NCBI RefSeq assembly: GCF_014873495.1
Contig: NZ_JADBGF010000001.1
Coordinates: forward strand, 1,054,001-1,118,000
From: Streptomyces stelliscabiei
GTDB lineage: Bacteria > Actinomycetota > Actinomycetes > Streptomycetales > Streptomycetaceae
DNA: 64,000 nucleotides
Reading direction: 5' to 3'
Shown here: positions 8,930-18,097 of the stretch, one piece after another
How positions within the stretch are numbered: position 1 is the stretch's first letter
Layout: each line of letters starts with the position of its first letter
The notes under the pieces: generated by a model
Database searches by the model: none
Seen by the model: the letters and a program-made list of their open reading frames with translations, nothing else
What the model was told of the DNA's origin: nothing
Made by a program: the position numbers and the translations under genes

Positions 8930-10072
8930 ATGTACGCAGCATCGTCCTCCGTGTCCGCTCCCCCCCGGTCGCTGCACCCCCGTCAGCCGGGCGGCGGCGG
9001 CCCCTACCTCGACCCCACGCGTACGGCGGCCCCGGTGCTCGGTGCCGGCCGGGCGCGGCGCGTGCCGGGCCTCGGCACCCAGCCGCTCAGCGGCAGGCTC
9101 GATCTGTCCGGCCCCCAGGGCGCACAGCTGCGCACGGCGATCGCCTCGGTGCACCGCATCTGCCCGGAGTTCACCCCGGTCCAGGTGCTGCGCCGCAGCG
9201 GCCGCTCGGTGCTGCTCGTCGGGACGACCGGGCGCAGCACGGCCGTCGCCAAGTGTTTACTGGACCATTCCTCCATCTGGGAGGAGCGGCTGCGGCACGA
9301 AATAGCGGCATACCGCTCGTTCGTCCGGCACCGCCCCCCGGTGCGGGCGCCGCGGCTGATCGCAGCGGATCCGGACAACTGCACCCTGGTCATCGAGCGG
9401 ATGCCGGGCCGGGTGGCGGCCCTGCAGCGGCATCCGGTGGAGGCGCCGCCGCGCGCCGACATCCGGGCGGCGCTCGGCGCGATCTGCCGGCTGAACGCGT
9501 GGCGGCCACCGACGGGGACCTTCGACGCCCCGCTGGACTACGCGGAGCGGATCTCCCGCTTCCATGAGCTGGGTCTGCTCACCGACCGGGACATGGGGGA
9601 CCTGCAGAAACTCCTGCACGGCATCGCGCACGCGTCGGGCCGTCAGGGCATGGGCCAGTTCTGCCACGGCGACGCCCTCCTGTCGAACATCCTGCTCTCA
9701 CCGGCCGGTCCAGTGCTGGTGGACTGGGAACACGCGGGGTGGTATCTGCCGGGGTACGACCTGGCCACGCTGTGGGCGGTGCTCGGGGACGCGCCGGTGG
9801 CGCGGCGGCAGATCAGTCAGCTGGCGCAGTCCGCGGGTCCGGCCTCGCGGGACGCGTTCCTGGTGAACCTGATGCTCGTCCTGACCCGGGAGATCCGTAC
9901 CTACGAGACCGCCGTGCAGCGTTCGATGCACGACGCGACACCGGCGGCGCCGGGCGCGGCCCACCCGGCCGCCGCGCCGTCCGGCGAGGAACAGCGGTTG
10001 CTGCTCAGGCGGCTGCACGACGACTGCCAGTTGGCCCGCAAGGCCGTCCGGGCGGCGGTCGGCACGCGCTGA
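8930..10072 (+). CDS. phosphotransferase of the APH/choline kinase fold
   Basis: A 380-residue protein with an aminoglycoside-phosphotransferase-like catalytic domain. The Brenner-type motif [11 protein letters not shown] (about residues 248-258) supplies the catalytic Asp, and [16 protein letters not shown] supplies the metal-binding Asp. The first 60 residues are low complexity. Substrates in this family range from aminoglycosides to small alcohols and cannot be told here. It lies divergent from the NsdB-like regulator, which suggests co-inheritance but not a function. A 20-bp perfect hairpin terminator directly follows. The ATG at 8930 has no strong ribosome site. Confidence 0.8.
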   Translation: MYAASSSVSAPPRSLHPRQPGGGGPYLDPTRTAAPVLGAGRARRVPGLGTQPLSGRLDLSGPQGAQLRTAIASVHRICPEFTPVQVLRRSGRSVLLVGTTGRSTAVAKCLLDHSSIWEERLRHEIAAYRSFVRHRPPVRAPRLIAADPDNCTLVIERMPGRVAALQRHPVEAPPRADIRAALGAICRLNAWRPPTGTFDAPLDYAERISRFHELGLLTDRDMGDLQKLLHGIAHASGRQGMGQFCHGDALLSNILLSPAGPVLVDWEHAGWYLPGYDLATLWAVLGDAPVARRQISQLAQSAGPASRDAFLVNLMLVLTREIRTYETAVQRSMHDATPAAPGAAHPAAAPSGEEQRLLLRRLHDDCQLARKAVRAAVGTR

Positions 10073-10080
10073 AGGGTGGG

Positions 10081-10125
10081 AAGGTCCGCGGTGCGCCCCT
10101 GTACGAGGGGCGCACCGCGGACCTT
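10081..10125 (+). terminator. perfect 20-bp hairpin terminator
   Basis: Arms 10081-10100 and 10106-10125 are exact reverse complements around a 5-base loop GTACG. The hairpin begins 8 bases after the phosphotransferase stop codon. Confidence 0.85.
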
Positions 10126-10321
10126 CGCCGTGTCGGCGGACCCCGCCTCCGGGTGCGGGCGAAACCGTCGGCGCGCGCGGCGTTCGTGGTCGCGGGGTCG
10201 GCAATCACCGGGGAACAGGCCTCCTGCGGGCATGATTGACGGATCGTCGGCCGATCGACAGCACCGGTGCCGTTCGGTCCCGCACGCCCCCGCCAACGCC
10301 CCACCGTTACAGGAGGCCGCC

Positions 10322-12298
10322 TTGCGAGGTTCCCCGACCGACCGCAGGCCCATCCCACACTCCGGACGTATCCGCAGAACAGCTTTCGCCACAGCCCCCG
10401 CCGTCCTGCTGCTGCCCCTGCTGGGCGCGGCCCCACCCGCCGGCCAGGCGTCCGCCGCCACGGCTCGCCTCCAGGGCGCCTTCGGCGCGGCGGCCGCCGA
10501 GTACGGCGTACCGCGCGAGGTCCTGCTCGGTGTCTCCTATCTCCAGTCCCGCTGGGACACGCACGGCGGCGCGCCGAGCGTCACCGGCGGCTACGGCCCC
10601 ATGCACCTCACCGACGCGCGTACGGCCCTGGCCGAGGCTCCGCATCACAGCGAGGGCACCGAGGACGCGCGCGGTGACGACTCCCGGCGGCCTCTGGTCG
10701 CCGAGGCCGGCCTGCCCGACCCCGCCCGACTGCCCGCTCGGCTGGCGACGTTGACGCGGGCCGCCGAACTGACCGGCCTGTCCGCACGGACGCTGCGCAC
10801 CGACCCCGGCGCGAACGTGGCGGGCGGTGCCGCGCTGCTCGCCGCCGCGCAGCGGGAGCTGGGCGCGCGGCCCAGCTCCGATCCTGCGGACTGGTACGGG
10901 GCGGTGGCCCGCTTCTCCGGCGCCGACGACCGGGCGACGGCCGCGGCGTACGCGAACGAGGTGTTCGCGGTGATCCGCGACGGCGCCGCGCGCGTCACGG
11001 ACGCCGGCCAACGGGTGTCGCTCGACGCCGAGCCGGGCCTGCGCCCCGGCTCCGGGCAGCTGTCCCGGGCGGGGTTGCGCCCCTCGGCCGCGGGCGGCAC
11101 GGAGTGTCCGACGACGGTGTCCTGCGAGTGGATCCCGGCGCCGTACCAGGAGTTCGGCGACAACGACTACGGCAACCACGACCTGGCCGACCGGCCGAAC
11201 TCGCAGCGCGTCCGGTACATCGTCGTCCATGACACCGAGGGCTACTGGGACACCACCCTCGAACTGGTCCAGGACCCGACGTACGTGTCGTGGCACTACT
11301 CGCTGCGCTCCACGGACGGTCACATCGCGCAGCACATCAAGAGCAAGGACGTGGCCTGGCACGCCGGCAACTGGTACGTCAACGCGGCGTCGGTCGGCCT
11401 GGAGCACGAAGGGTTCCTCGCCGCGCCGGACGCCTGGTACACGGAGGCGATGTACCGCAGCTCGGCGCGGCTGGTGAAGTACCTCGCCGACAAACACCGC
11501 ATCCCGCTGGACCGGCAGCACATCCTGGGCCACGACACGGTACCCGGCCCGACGACGGCGACGGTCCGGGGGATGCACACCGATCCGGGTCCCTACTGGG
11601 ACTGGCGGCACTACTTCGAGCTGCTGGGCGCGCCCCTCGGCGCGACGTCCGGCAGCGACAGCGCCATGGTCACCATCCGCCCGGACTACGCCGACAACCG
11701 GCCCGTGTTCACCGGCTGCACGTCCGGCGGCGGCTCCTGTGCGGTGCACGGTTCCAGCGCCGTACGCCTGTACACCCGGCCCGACACCACCTCGCCGCTG
11801 ATCAAGGACATCGGACTGCGGCCGGACGGCAGCGCCTCGACGACCGGGGTGAACGACCTCGGCTCACGGGTCTCCACCGGGCAGAGTTACGCGGTGGCCG
11901 AGCGGCAGGGCGACTGGACGGCGATCTGGTACCTGGGGCAGAAGGCCTGGTTCAAGAACCCGAAGGACAAGCCGACGGCGGTCGGCGCGGCCGGTCTGCT
12001 CGTGACGCCCCGGGCCGGCCTGGCGGACGTCCCGGTGTACGGCCGGGCCTACCCGGAGGCGTCGGCGTACCCGGCGGGCGTGCCCGCGCAGGAGGTGTCC
12101 CCGCTGCCGTACAAGCTCCTCAAGGACCAGAAATACGTGGCCGGCGACCAGGTGCCCGGCGAGTACTACTACGCCGTCTCCTTCGACACGAGCGGACACC
12201 GGGTCGTGGTCGGCAAGGACCTCTACTACGAGATCCAGTTCGGCCACCGGGTGGCGTTCGTGCGGGCGGCGGACATGCGGGTGCTGCCCGCCGCGTGA
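10322..12298 (+). CDS. secreted N-acetylmuramoyl-L-alanine amidase (Amidase_2/PGRP)
   Basis: A 658-residue exported cell-wall hydrolase. The start is TTG at 10322, fixed by a full AGGAGG site at 10311-10316 and by the signal peptide that follows (basic RRPIPHSGRIRR, core TAPAVLLLPLLGAA, cleavage near residue 45). Residues about 48-240 form a helical region resembling a lysozyme/transglycosylase-like domain (YGVPREVLLGVSYLQSRWD). The amidase_2 domain covers about 290-430: IVVHDTEGYWDTT (zinc His303), WHYSLRSTDG, AWHAGNWYVN and GHDTVPGPTTAT with the remaining metal and catalytic residues. The C-terminal ~200 residues contain SH3-like wall-binding repeats. It cleaves the amide between MurNAc and L-alanine. 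Confidence 0.9.
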   Translation: MRGSPTDRRPIPHSGRIRRTAFATAPAVLLLPLLGAAPPAGQASAATARLQGAFGAAAAEYGVPREVLLGVSYLQSRWDTHGGAPSVTGGYGPMHLTDARTALAEAPHHSEGTEDARGDDSRRPLVAEAGLPDPARLPARLATLTRAAELTGLSARTLRTDPGANVAGGAALLAAAQRELGARPSSDPADWYGAVARFSGADDRATAAAYANEVFAVIRDGAARVTDAGQRVSLDAEPGLRPGSGQLSRAGLRPSAAGGTECPTTVSCEWIPAPYQEFGDNDYGNHDLADRPNSQRVRYIVVHDTEGYWDTTLELVQDPTYVSWHYSLRSTDGHIAQHIKSKDVAWHAGNWYVNAASVGLEHEGFLAAPDAWYTEAMYRSSARLVKYLADKHRIPLDRQHILGHDTVPGPTTATVRGMHTDPGPYWDWRHYFELLGAPLGATSGSDSAMVTIRPDYADNRPVFTGCTSGGGSCAVHGSSAVRLYTRPDTTSPLIKDIGLRPDGSASTTGVNDLGSRVSTGQSYAVAERQGDWTAIWYLGQKAWFKNPKDKPTAVGAAGLLVTPRAGLADVPVYGRAYPEASAYPAGVPAQEVSPLPYKLLKDQKYVAGDQVPGEYYYAVSFDTSGHRVVVGKDLYYEIQFGHRVAFVRAADMRVLPAA

Positions 12299-12322
12299 GG
12301 TGTGAGCGTCCGAGGACGAGGA

Positions 12323-12360
12323 AACGAGAAGGGCCGGGTGCGCACCCGGCCCTTCTCGTT
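12323..12360. terminator. 38-bp perfect palindrome, bidirectional terminator
   Basis: The whole stretch 12323-12360 is its own reverse complement (half: AACGAGAAGGGCCGGGTGC). It lies between the converging amidase gene and the gene ending at 12377, so it probably terminates both. Confidence 0.85.
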
Positions 12361-12376
12361 CTGTCCTCTGCTGCGC

Positions 12377-12874
12377 TCAGCCCTGCTGGAACAGCTCCGC
12401 CGGGAGCGGCTTGAGCAGTGCGTACAGGTCGTCGGTGATGGGGCGGTCCCAGGCGGCGATGGTCACCAGGACGTTGTCGCTGCGGTCGAACTGGACGCAG
12501 GAGATCCGGGACTCGGAGAGCTTGAGGCGACGGACGATCAGGAGGTTGTCGCCCTGCATCACCGGGATGTCCTCGGAACCGACGACGGTGATGTCCTCCT
12601 CGTTCTCCAGCGCGATCAGCAGCTGGCTCACCTCGAAGGGGATCTCGCCGTCGGAGACCTCGCGCGCCGGGGAGCCCTCCGGAAGGTTGCCGATGATCAT
12701 CGCGGGGCCGCGGCCGCCGTAGAGGTCGTAGCGCAGGAAGACGCCCTGGCAGCTGCCGTCGGGGGCGGGCAGCAGGCCGGCACCGAGATTGCCCGGCCAG
12801 TCGCCCGGATCCATGGCCAGTACGTCGAATTCGGGACCGGCGGGAGTGGCGCTGCGGCGGCGGAGGAAGGACAT
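12377..12874 (-). CDS. conserved hypothetical protein
   Basis: A 165-residue soluble protein of unknown function. It starts MSFLRRRS at 12874, with a plausible purine-rich site upstream. It contains a Gly-rich YGGRGPAMIIGNLPEG segment and an acidic LLIALENEEDITVVGSEDIP segment, and ends in a helical YALLKPLPAELFQQG. The composition suggests a compact alpha/beta domain. I do not recognise the family. It ends against the shared palindromic terminator, and the MFS gene lies upstream on the same strand after a 155-bp gap, so it may have its own promoter. Confidence 0.7.
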   Translation of the reverse strand: MSFLRRRSATPAGPEFDVLAMDPGDWPGNLGAGLLPAPDGSCQGVFLRYDLYGGRGPAMIIGNLPEGSPAREVSDGEIPFEVSQLLIALENEEDITVVGSEDIPVMQGDNLLIVRRLKLSESRISCVQFDRSDNVLVTIAAWDRPITDDLYALLKPLPAELFQQG

Positions 12875-13029
12875 GCGGCAATGGTACGGCGTGCTGTGCG
12901 GCGGTGGGGCCGAGGGAGCTGTGGGGGTGGGGGCGTTCCGGGGGTCGGTGTCGGCGCAGCCTCCCCGTGGTACCGCCCGGGACGAGGCGGGGGCGGCAAC
13001 TCCCGTTCGGTGGCGTGGCGGGCCGTCCG

Positions 13030-14280
13030 TCACGGCTGCGAGCGTTCCGGCGAGCCGGAGCCGGTGGGGACGCCGTCGGCGAGGGGCGCCCCGCCTGCGG
13101 CGGTGGACCGGCGGGTGGTGTCGACCGCGGGGGCCAGGAACGCGGCGCAGGCGACGCAGGCGAGGACGACGAGCATGGCGGGGCGCAGGCCGATGTGCTC
13201 GCCGAGGAAGCCGAGCCCCGGCGGGCCGACGAGGAAGGCGACGTAGCCGATGACGGCGACCAGGCTGACCCGGGCCGTCTCGTCGGGGCCGGACTCCCCG
13301 GCGGCGGAGAGCGCCAGCGGGAAGCCGAGCGAGGCGCCGAGACCCCAGAACAGCACGGCGGCACCGGCCACGGCGGGGTTGTCGGAGACGACGACGAGGA
13401 GCAGGCCGAGTGCGCCGGAGGCGGCACTGGCGCGGACCACGGTGACGCGGCCGTAGCGGTCGAGGACATAGGTGCCGGTGAAGCGGCCCACCGTCATGGC
13501 GGCGGCGAATCCGGCGTAGACGAGGGAGCCCGCGGTGGGGTCCATGCCGTGTCCGTCGACCATGAGCAGGGGCAGCCAGTCGTTGGCCGAGCCCTCGGCC
13601 AGGGCCATGGCCAGCACGATCGCGCCGATGAGGAGGAGCCTGCCGTCCTTCCAGACCGCCGGGTGGCGCACCTCGCGGCCGTCGTCCCGGGGCTCGGCGG
13701 GGGTGGTGCGTCCGGTGCCCGCCGGGATGGCGCGCACGGCGTGGAGCAGGAGGGCGGCGGACAGCGCGACGATCGCCGCGAGGTGCCAGTGGACCGGGAC
13801 TCCGGCCGCCGTCGCCGCCATTCCGGCACCGGCTCCGCACACCGTGCCCAGGCTGAAGAAGCCGTGCAGCGGGGGCAGTGTGGTGCGCCCGCTGATCCGT
13901 TCGACGTCGGCGCCGTCGACGTTCACCGCCACGTCCCCGACGCCCATCCCGGCGCCGAACGCGCACAGGCCCGTGGTCACCAGCGGCACCGACGCGGCGA
14001 AGCCGCCGAAGCAGACCGTGACCATCCCGGCCAGCAGCAGCCAGGTCCCCCAGACGATCACGGGGCGTGTCCCGTATCTGGACGTCAGCCGCCCCGAACA
14101 GCTGATCCCCAGCATCGCGCCGAGCGACAGCCCGAACAGGACCAGACCCATCTGCGCGGTGGAGACGTCCAGCCGGTCCCGGATCGCGGGCGTGCGGGTC
14201 ACCCACGACGACATCGAGATGCCGGCGAGCAGGAAGACGAGGAACAACGCCTGCCGGCGTCGGCACACGGCGTCGTCCAT
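13030..14280 (-). CDS. MFS transporter
   Basis: A 416-residue, 12-helix major facilitator. The start MDDAVCRRRQALFLVFLLAG at 14280 has a GGAG site before it; ten extra in-frame residues upstream are rejected. Helix 2-3 loop RLTSRYGTRPVIVW is the conserved MFS motif, and FGAGMGVGDVAVNVDGADVER recalls the YbjJ/FucP-like branch, in which sugar or drug efflux has been suggested. The C-terminal tail is a short disordered segment. It stands alone between the hypothetical gene and the DUF397 gene. The substrate is unknown. Confidence 0.85.
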   Translation of the reverse strand: MDDAVCRRRQALFLVFLLAGISMSSWVTRTPAIRDRLDVSTAQMGLVLFGLSLGAMLGISCSGRLTSRYGTRPVIVWGTWLLLAGMVTVCFGGFAASVPLVTTGLCAFGAGMGVGDVAVNVDGADVERISGRTTLPPLHGFFSLGTVCGAGAGMAATAAGVPVHWHLAAIVALSAALLLHAVRAIPAGTGRTTPAEPRDDGREVRHPAVWKDGRLLLIGAIVLAMALAEGSANDWLPLLMVDGHGMDPTAGSLVYAGFAAAMTVGRFTGTYVLDRYGRVTVVRASAASGALGLLLVVVSDNPAVAGAAVLFWGLGASLGFPLALSAAGESGPDETARVSLVAVIGYVAFLVGPPGLGFLGEHIGLRPAMLVVLACVACAAFLAPAVDTTRRSTAAGGAPLADGVPTGSGSPERSQP

Positions 14281-14452
14281 GAGACTGCTTCTCCAAGGGA
14301 GCGGAGCCACTGCGGGCCCTCTGCGGCGCCCCCTGACCGAACAAATGTACAGGGCAGGCTCGCTCCCGCCTCCGGGTCCTCGACCCCACCCCCTCCTCGT
14401 CGGTGGCCGCCGTCGGGCTCCGGGGGCCCGGCGACACCACGCGTAGCGCCGC

Positions 14453-14698
14453 TCAGGTCAGGTCGAACTCGCCTTCGCGGGCGCCCGAGACGAAGGCGCC
14501 CCATTCGGCGGGGGTGAAGATCAGCGAGGGGCTCTCGGGGCTGCCGCTGTTGCGCATGGCGATGAAGCCCTCGACGAAGGCGATCTGGACATCTCCCCGC
14601 CCCTGGCTGCTCGACCGCCAGTCCGCGTTGCTCAGGTCCAGTTCCGCCGGTTTGTGCCAGCCGTCGAGGGATCGCTGCTGCATGGTGGTCTCGGCCAC
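14453..14698 (-). CDS. DUF397 domain protein
   Basis: An 81-residue protein starting at GTG 14698, with GGAGGA 8 bases upstream. The core WRSSSQGRGDVQIAFVEGFIAMRNS..SPSLIFTPAEWGAFVSGAREGEFDL is the DUF397 signature. DUF397 proteins are usually paired with a helix-turn-helix XRE regulator as two-gene switches in Streptomyces. No XRE partner is adjacent here, so this is a solitary member. Confidence 0.88.
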   Translation of the reverse strand: MAETTMQQRSLDGWHKPAELDLSNADWRSSSQGRGDVQIAFVEGFIAMRNSGSPESPSLIFTPAEWGAFVSGAREGEFDLT

Positions 14699-14780
14699 GT
14701 CCGTGCTCCTCCCGGTTCGTCGTCCGCCCGCCAGACTAGCGATCGACCCCCACCGCCGACAGGCCACGTGAGGGGGAGGT

Positions 14781-15947
14781 TCAGGAGGTGGGCGGCTCGG
14801 CGCCCACCAGCCACATCGAGAAGAACTGCGATCCGCCGCCGTAGGCGTGTCCGAGCACCCGGCGGGCGCCCTCCACCTGGTGTTCTCCCGCGAGGCCCCG
14901 CACCTGGAGCGCGGCCTCCGCGAAACGGATCATGCCGGAGGCACCGATGGGGTTGGTCGACAGGACTCCGCCGGACATGTCGACCGGGAGATCCCCGTCC
15001 AGCTCGGTGACACCGGACTCGGTGAGCTTCCAGCCCTCCCCCTCCGCCGCGAAGCCCAGGTTCTCCAGCCACATCGGCTCGTACCAGGAGAACGGGACGT
15101 ACATCTCCACCGCGTCGATCTCGCGGCGGGGATCGGCGATGCCCGCCTGCCGGTACACGTCGGCCGCGCAGTCCCGTCCCGCGCGCGGCGACACGCTGTC
15201 CTTGCCCGCGAACAGCGTGGGCTCGCTGCGCATCGCGCCGCCGTGCATCCACGCGGCGGGCCGGGGCGCCCGGGCGGCCCCCGCGCGGTCGGTGAGGACC
15301 ATGGCGACGGCCCCGTCGGAGGACGGGCAGGTCTCGGAGTAGCGGATCGGGTCCCACAGCATGGGCGAGGCCTGGACCTTCTCCAGCGTGATGTCGTGCT
15401 CGTGGAGGTGGGCGTAGGGGTTCTTCAGCGCGTTGCGGCGGTTCTTGTACGCGACCAGGGAGCCGACGGTGTCGGGGGCGCCGCTGCGTCGCATATACGC
15501 CCGCACGTGCGGGGCGAAGAAGCCGCCGGCGCCGGCCAGCAGCGGCTGCTGGAACGGGATCGGCAGGGACAGGCCCCACATGGCGTTCGACTCGGACTGT
15601 TTCTCGAAGGCGAGGGTCAGCACGGTGCCGTGGACGCGGGCGGCGACCAGGCTCGCGGCGACCAGCGCGGTCGAACCGCCCACCGAGCCGGCCGTGTGCA
15701 CCCGCATCATGGGCTTGCCGACCGCGCCGAGCGCGTCCGCGAGATACAGCTCGGGCATCATGACGCCCTCGAAGAAGTCGGGCGCCTTGCCGATGACGAC
15801 GGCCTCGACGTCGGCCCACGTCAACTCGGCGTCGTCCAGGGCCCGCCGGGCGGCCTCACGGACGAGCCCGGCGATCGACACGTCCCGGCGCGCCGCCACG
15901 TGCTTGGTCTGGCCGACGCCTACGACGGCCACGGGCTCCTTGCTCAT
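14781..15947 (-). CDS. thiolase-like / lipid-transfer (SCP-x type) acyl-CoA protein
   Basis: A 388-residue thiolase-superfamily protein starting at ATG 15947. It has the N-terminal VAVVGVGQTK of the nondecarboxylating lipid-transfer branch, the segment HTAGSVGGSTALVAASLVA where a biosynthetic thiolase would carry its Cys (no Cys at that point), and C-terminal GGVLSTNPIGASGMIRFAEAALQVRG plus the HAYGGGSQFFSMWL end. Such proteins act with a DUF35 partner as thiolases or retro-aldolases on branched or cyclic CoA esters. Its start overlaps the stop of the upstream thiolase-like gene (ATGA), so the two are translationally coupled. Last gene of the operon. Confidence 0.85.
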   Translation of the reverse strand: MSKEPVAVVGVGQTKHVAARRDVSIAGLVREAARRALDDAELTWADVEAVVIGKAPDFFEGVMMPELYLADALGAVGKPMMRVHTAGSVGGSTALVAASLVAARVHGTVLTLAFEKQSESNAMWGLSLPIPFQQPLLAGAGGFFAPHVRAYMRRSGAPDTVGSLVAYKNRRNALKNPYAHLHEHDITLEKVQASPMLWDPIRYSETCPSSDGAVAMVLTDRAGAARAPRPAAWMHGGAMRSEPTLFAGKDSVSPRAGRDCAADVYRQAGIADPRREIDAVEMYVPFSWYEPMWLENLGFAAEGEGWKLTESGVTELDGDLPVDMSGGVLSTNPIGASGMIRFAEAALQVRGLAGEHQVEGARRVLGHAYGGGSQFFSMWLVGAEPPTS

Positions 15948-17020
15948 CGGGGATCCCCTTCGAGTACGGCGACCAGGTTCTGCTGCAGACACGGGCCGGA
16001 CGTGGCGTGTGCCAGCGCCCGGTCGGACTCGCCCCGGTGGATGCGGGCGGCGGCCTCGCCGATCCTGATGAGGCCGGCGGCCATGACCGGGTTGGCCGCC
16101 AGAGCCCCGCCCGACGGATTGACGCGCACCCTGTCGTCGAGCCCCAGCACCTCGCGCAGGATCACCTCCTGCGAGCTGAACGGCGCGTGCAGTTCGGCGG
16201 TGTCCACCGGGCGGGCGAACGCTCCGGCGCGCTCGGCGGCGAGCCGGGTGGACGGCGAGTCGGTGAGATCGCGTACGCCGATGCCGTGCGCCTCGATGCG
16301 GTGGTCGATGCCCCGGATCCAGGCGGGCCGCTCGCACAGGTCACGGGCCCGGTCCCCCGCCGCGAGGATCACGGCGGCGGCGCCGTCGCCGATGGGCGGA
16401 CAGTCCCCGGTGCGCAGCGGCCGTACGAGATAGTCCCCCTGCGGTACCGAACCCCGCAGCTGGGCGTGGGAGTTGGCGGCGGCGTCGGCGCGGCTGCGGG
16501 CCCCGACGGCCGCCAGTGCCGGCTCGTCCGTGGTGCCCGCGTCGATGAGCGCCTGCGCCTGGAGGGCGGCGAGGGCGACGGAGTCGGGCCACAGCGGGGC
16601 CACGTAGTAGGGGTCGAGCTGCCGGGTCAGGACGTCCCGCACCGATCCGGGCGAGGACTTGCCGTAGGAGTAGACGAGCGCGGTGTCGGCGTCGCCGGTC
16701 CGCAGTTTCACCCAGGCCTCGTACAGCGCCCACGCCCCGTCCATCTCGACGTGCGACTCGGAGATCGGCGGCCAGGCGCCCACGCCGTCGAGGGCCAGGG
16801 TGAAGGAGAAGGCGCGCCCCGCCAGGTAGTCGCTGGAGCCGGAGCAGGTGAAGCCGATGTCGGCGGTCTTCAGTCCGGTGGCCTCCATGACCTCGTGGAG
16901 CACCGGCATGAGCATCTCCACCTCGGAGACGTCGTCGCTGGTTCGCCGGTGGTCGGTCTGGGCGAACGCGACGACGGCGATGTCACGTGCGTCCGCGTGT
17001 CGTGCTGCCTCGCGTGTCAT
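15944..17020 (-). CDS. thiolase-like / lipid-transfer protein, second paralogue
   Basis: A 358-residue thiolase-superfamily protein (ATG 17020, MTREAARHADARDIAVVAFAQTDH). It shares the architecture of its neighbour: IGFTCSGSSDYLAG, SGKSSPGSV-like active-site surroundings, NPSGGALAANPVMAAGLIRIGEAA and the tail HATSGPCLQQNLVAVL. It has a Cys in TCSGSSDY, but this is not the usual thiolase nucleophile motif. It is coupled by ATGA overlaps to the DUF35 gene upstream and to the other thiolase downstream. The two probably form a heteromeric complex with the DUF35 protein, as known for actinobacterial sterol side-chain enzymes (Ltp2 type). Confidence 0.84.
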   Translation of the reverse strand: MTREAARHADARDIAVVAFAQTDHRRTSDDVSEVEMLMPVLHEVMEATGLKTADIGFTCSGSSDYLAGRAFSFTLALDGVGAWPPISESHVEMDGAWALYEAWVKLRTGDADTALVYSYGKSSPGSVRDVLTRQLDPYYVAPLWPDSVALAALQAQALIDAGTTDEPALAAVGARSRADAAANSHAQLRGSVPQGDYLVRPLRTGDCPPIGDGAAAVILAAGDRARDLCERPAWIRGIDHRIEAHGIGVRDLTDSPSTRLAAERAGAFARPVDTAELHAPFSSQEVILREVLGLDDRVRVNPSGGALAANPVMAAGLIRIGEAAARIHRGESDRALAHATSGPCLQQNLVAVLEGDPR

Positions 17021-17958
17021 AGCGTCTCCCTGAACGTCTCGTAGTCCGCGTCGGGTTCGCCGGTGGGCCGGTAGTGGTCGGGGTAGCGGGCCCCCTCGGT
17101 CCACACCGGTTCGACGCGCAGTCCCATGCGCACCTGGTCGTAGGGGATGCCGGCGATCCGGCCGTGCAGGGCGAGTCCGGCGCCGTCGAGGGCGATGTGG
17201 GCGTAGACGTAGGGGACTTCGATGTCCAGGTTCTTCGCCTTGATGTTGACGATGCAGAACGTGGTGACCGTCCCGCCGGGCCCGACCTCCACCTGTTCGG
17301 CCGTGGCCACCCCGCAGGTCGGGCAGGCGCCCCTCGGCGGGACGTACACCTTGCGGCAGGAGGGGCAGCGTTCGCCGACCGTGCGGCGGCCGCCGAGGGC
17401 GTTGATGTAGCCGGTCTGGGCGCGGCCGGGCGAGTAGGTGTAGTCGAGGCGGGCGGGGGCGACGATCCCGGTGACCGCGTCCTCGAACTCGCCGCTGTGG
17501 CCCGCCGGTTCCGCCGCCTGCCCGTCGTAGGGCTCGAAGCAGGCGATGTCCGTGATGGCACCGGACCGTTCCTCGGCCCACCGGACGCGGACGCGCATGC
17601 CGGTGCGGACGGCGTCGGGGCCGGGCGCGTCGAGGGCGTGGAGCAGGGCCGTGTCGGCGCCGTCGAGCCGCACCAGCACCCAGGCGAAGGGGGTGGCGAG
17701 AGGCTGGCCGCGGCGCGGCTCGGGGTTCCAGGCCCAGGTGGTCACGGTGCCGGTCGGCGCGACCTCGACCAGGTCACGGATCTCCTCGGCGGTGACGGGG
17801 TCGTACTCGACCGGTGGCACGAGCACCCGGCGGTCGCCGGTGCGCACACCGAGGACCACACGTTCTCGCAGTCCTGTGAGGAAGGCGCTCTGTACGGGCC
17901 CGAGAGACCGGGTGAAAGGGAACTCGACGGTGAGGGGCGCTCTGAGGATCGCGGACAT
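17017..17958 (-). CDS. tandem DUF35 (OB-fold acyl-CoA-associated) protein
   Basis: A 313-residue protein starting at ATG 17958 with GAGGAG upstream. It contains two DUF35 units in one chain. The first (about 1-140) has an OB-fold but no zinc ribbon cysteines. The second (about 165-305) has the rubredoxin-like ribbon CPSCRKVYVPPRGACPTCG followed by the OB-fold (GTVTTFCIVNIKAKN). DUF35 proteins bind and activate thiolase/lipid-transfer partners for CoA-ester cleavage. The position directly upstream of, and coupled to, two such partners supports a three-subunit enzyme with this protein as a double adaptor. A single-chain double DUF35 with one lost ribbon is less common than separate subunits. 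Confidence 0.85.
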   Translation of the reverse strand: MSAILRAPLTVEFPFTRSLGPVQSAFLTGLRERVVLGVRTGDRRVLVPPVEYDPVTAEEIRDLVEVAPTGTVTTWAWNPEPRRGQPLATPFAWVLVRLDGADTALLHALDAPGPDAVRTGMRVRVRWAEERSGAITDIACFEPYDGQAAEPAGHSGEFEDAVTGIVAPARLDYTYSPGRAQTGYINALGGRRTVGERCPSCRKVYVPPRGACPTCGVATAEQVEVGPGGTVTTFCIVNIKAKNLDIEVPYVYAHIALDGAGLALHGRIAGIPYDQVRMGLRVEPVWTEGARYPDHYRPTGEPDADYETFRETL

Positions 17959-18097
17959 CGGGGTTGTCTCCTCGAACAGAGGGTCACGGACGCTTTTCGG
18001 GGGCGCGGGCTGTGCCGACGCGGCTCCGCCGTGGGGGCGCGACCGGTCACGACGGACCCGCAGCCGAGGCACGACCGCCCTCCGCCCCGCGCAGGAC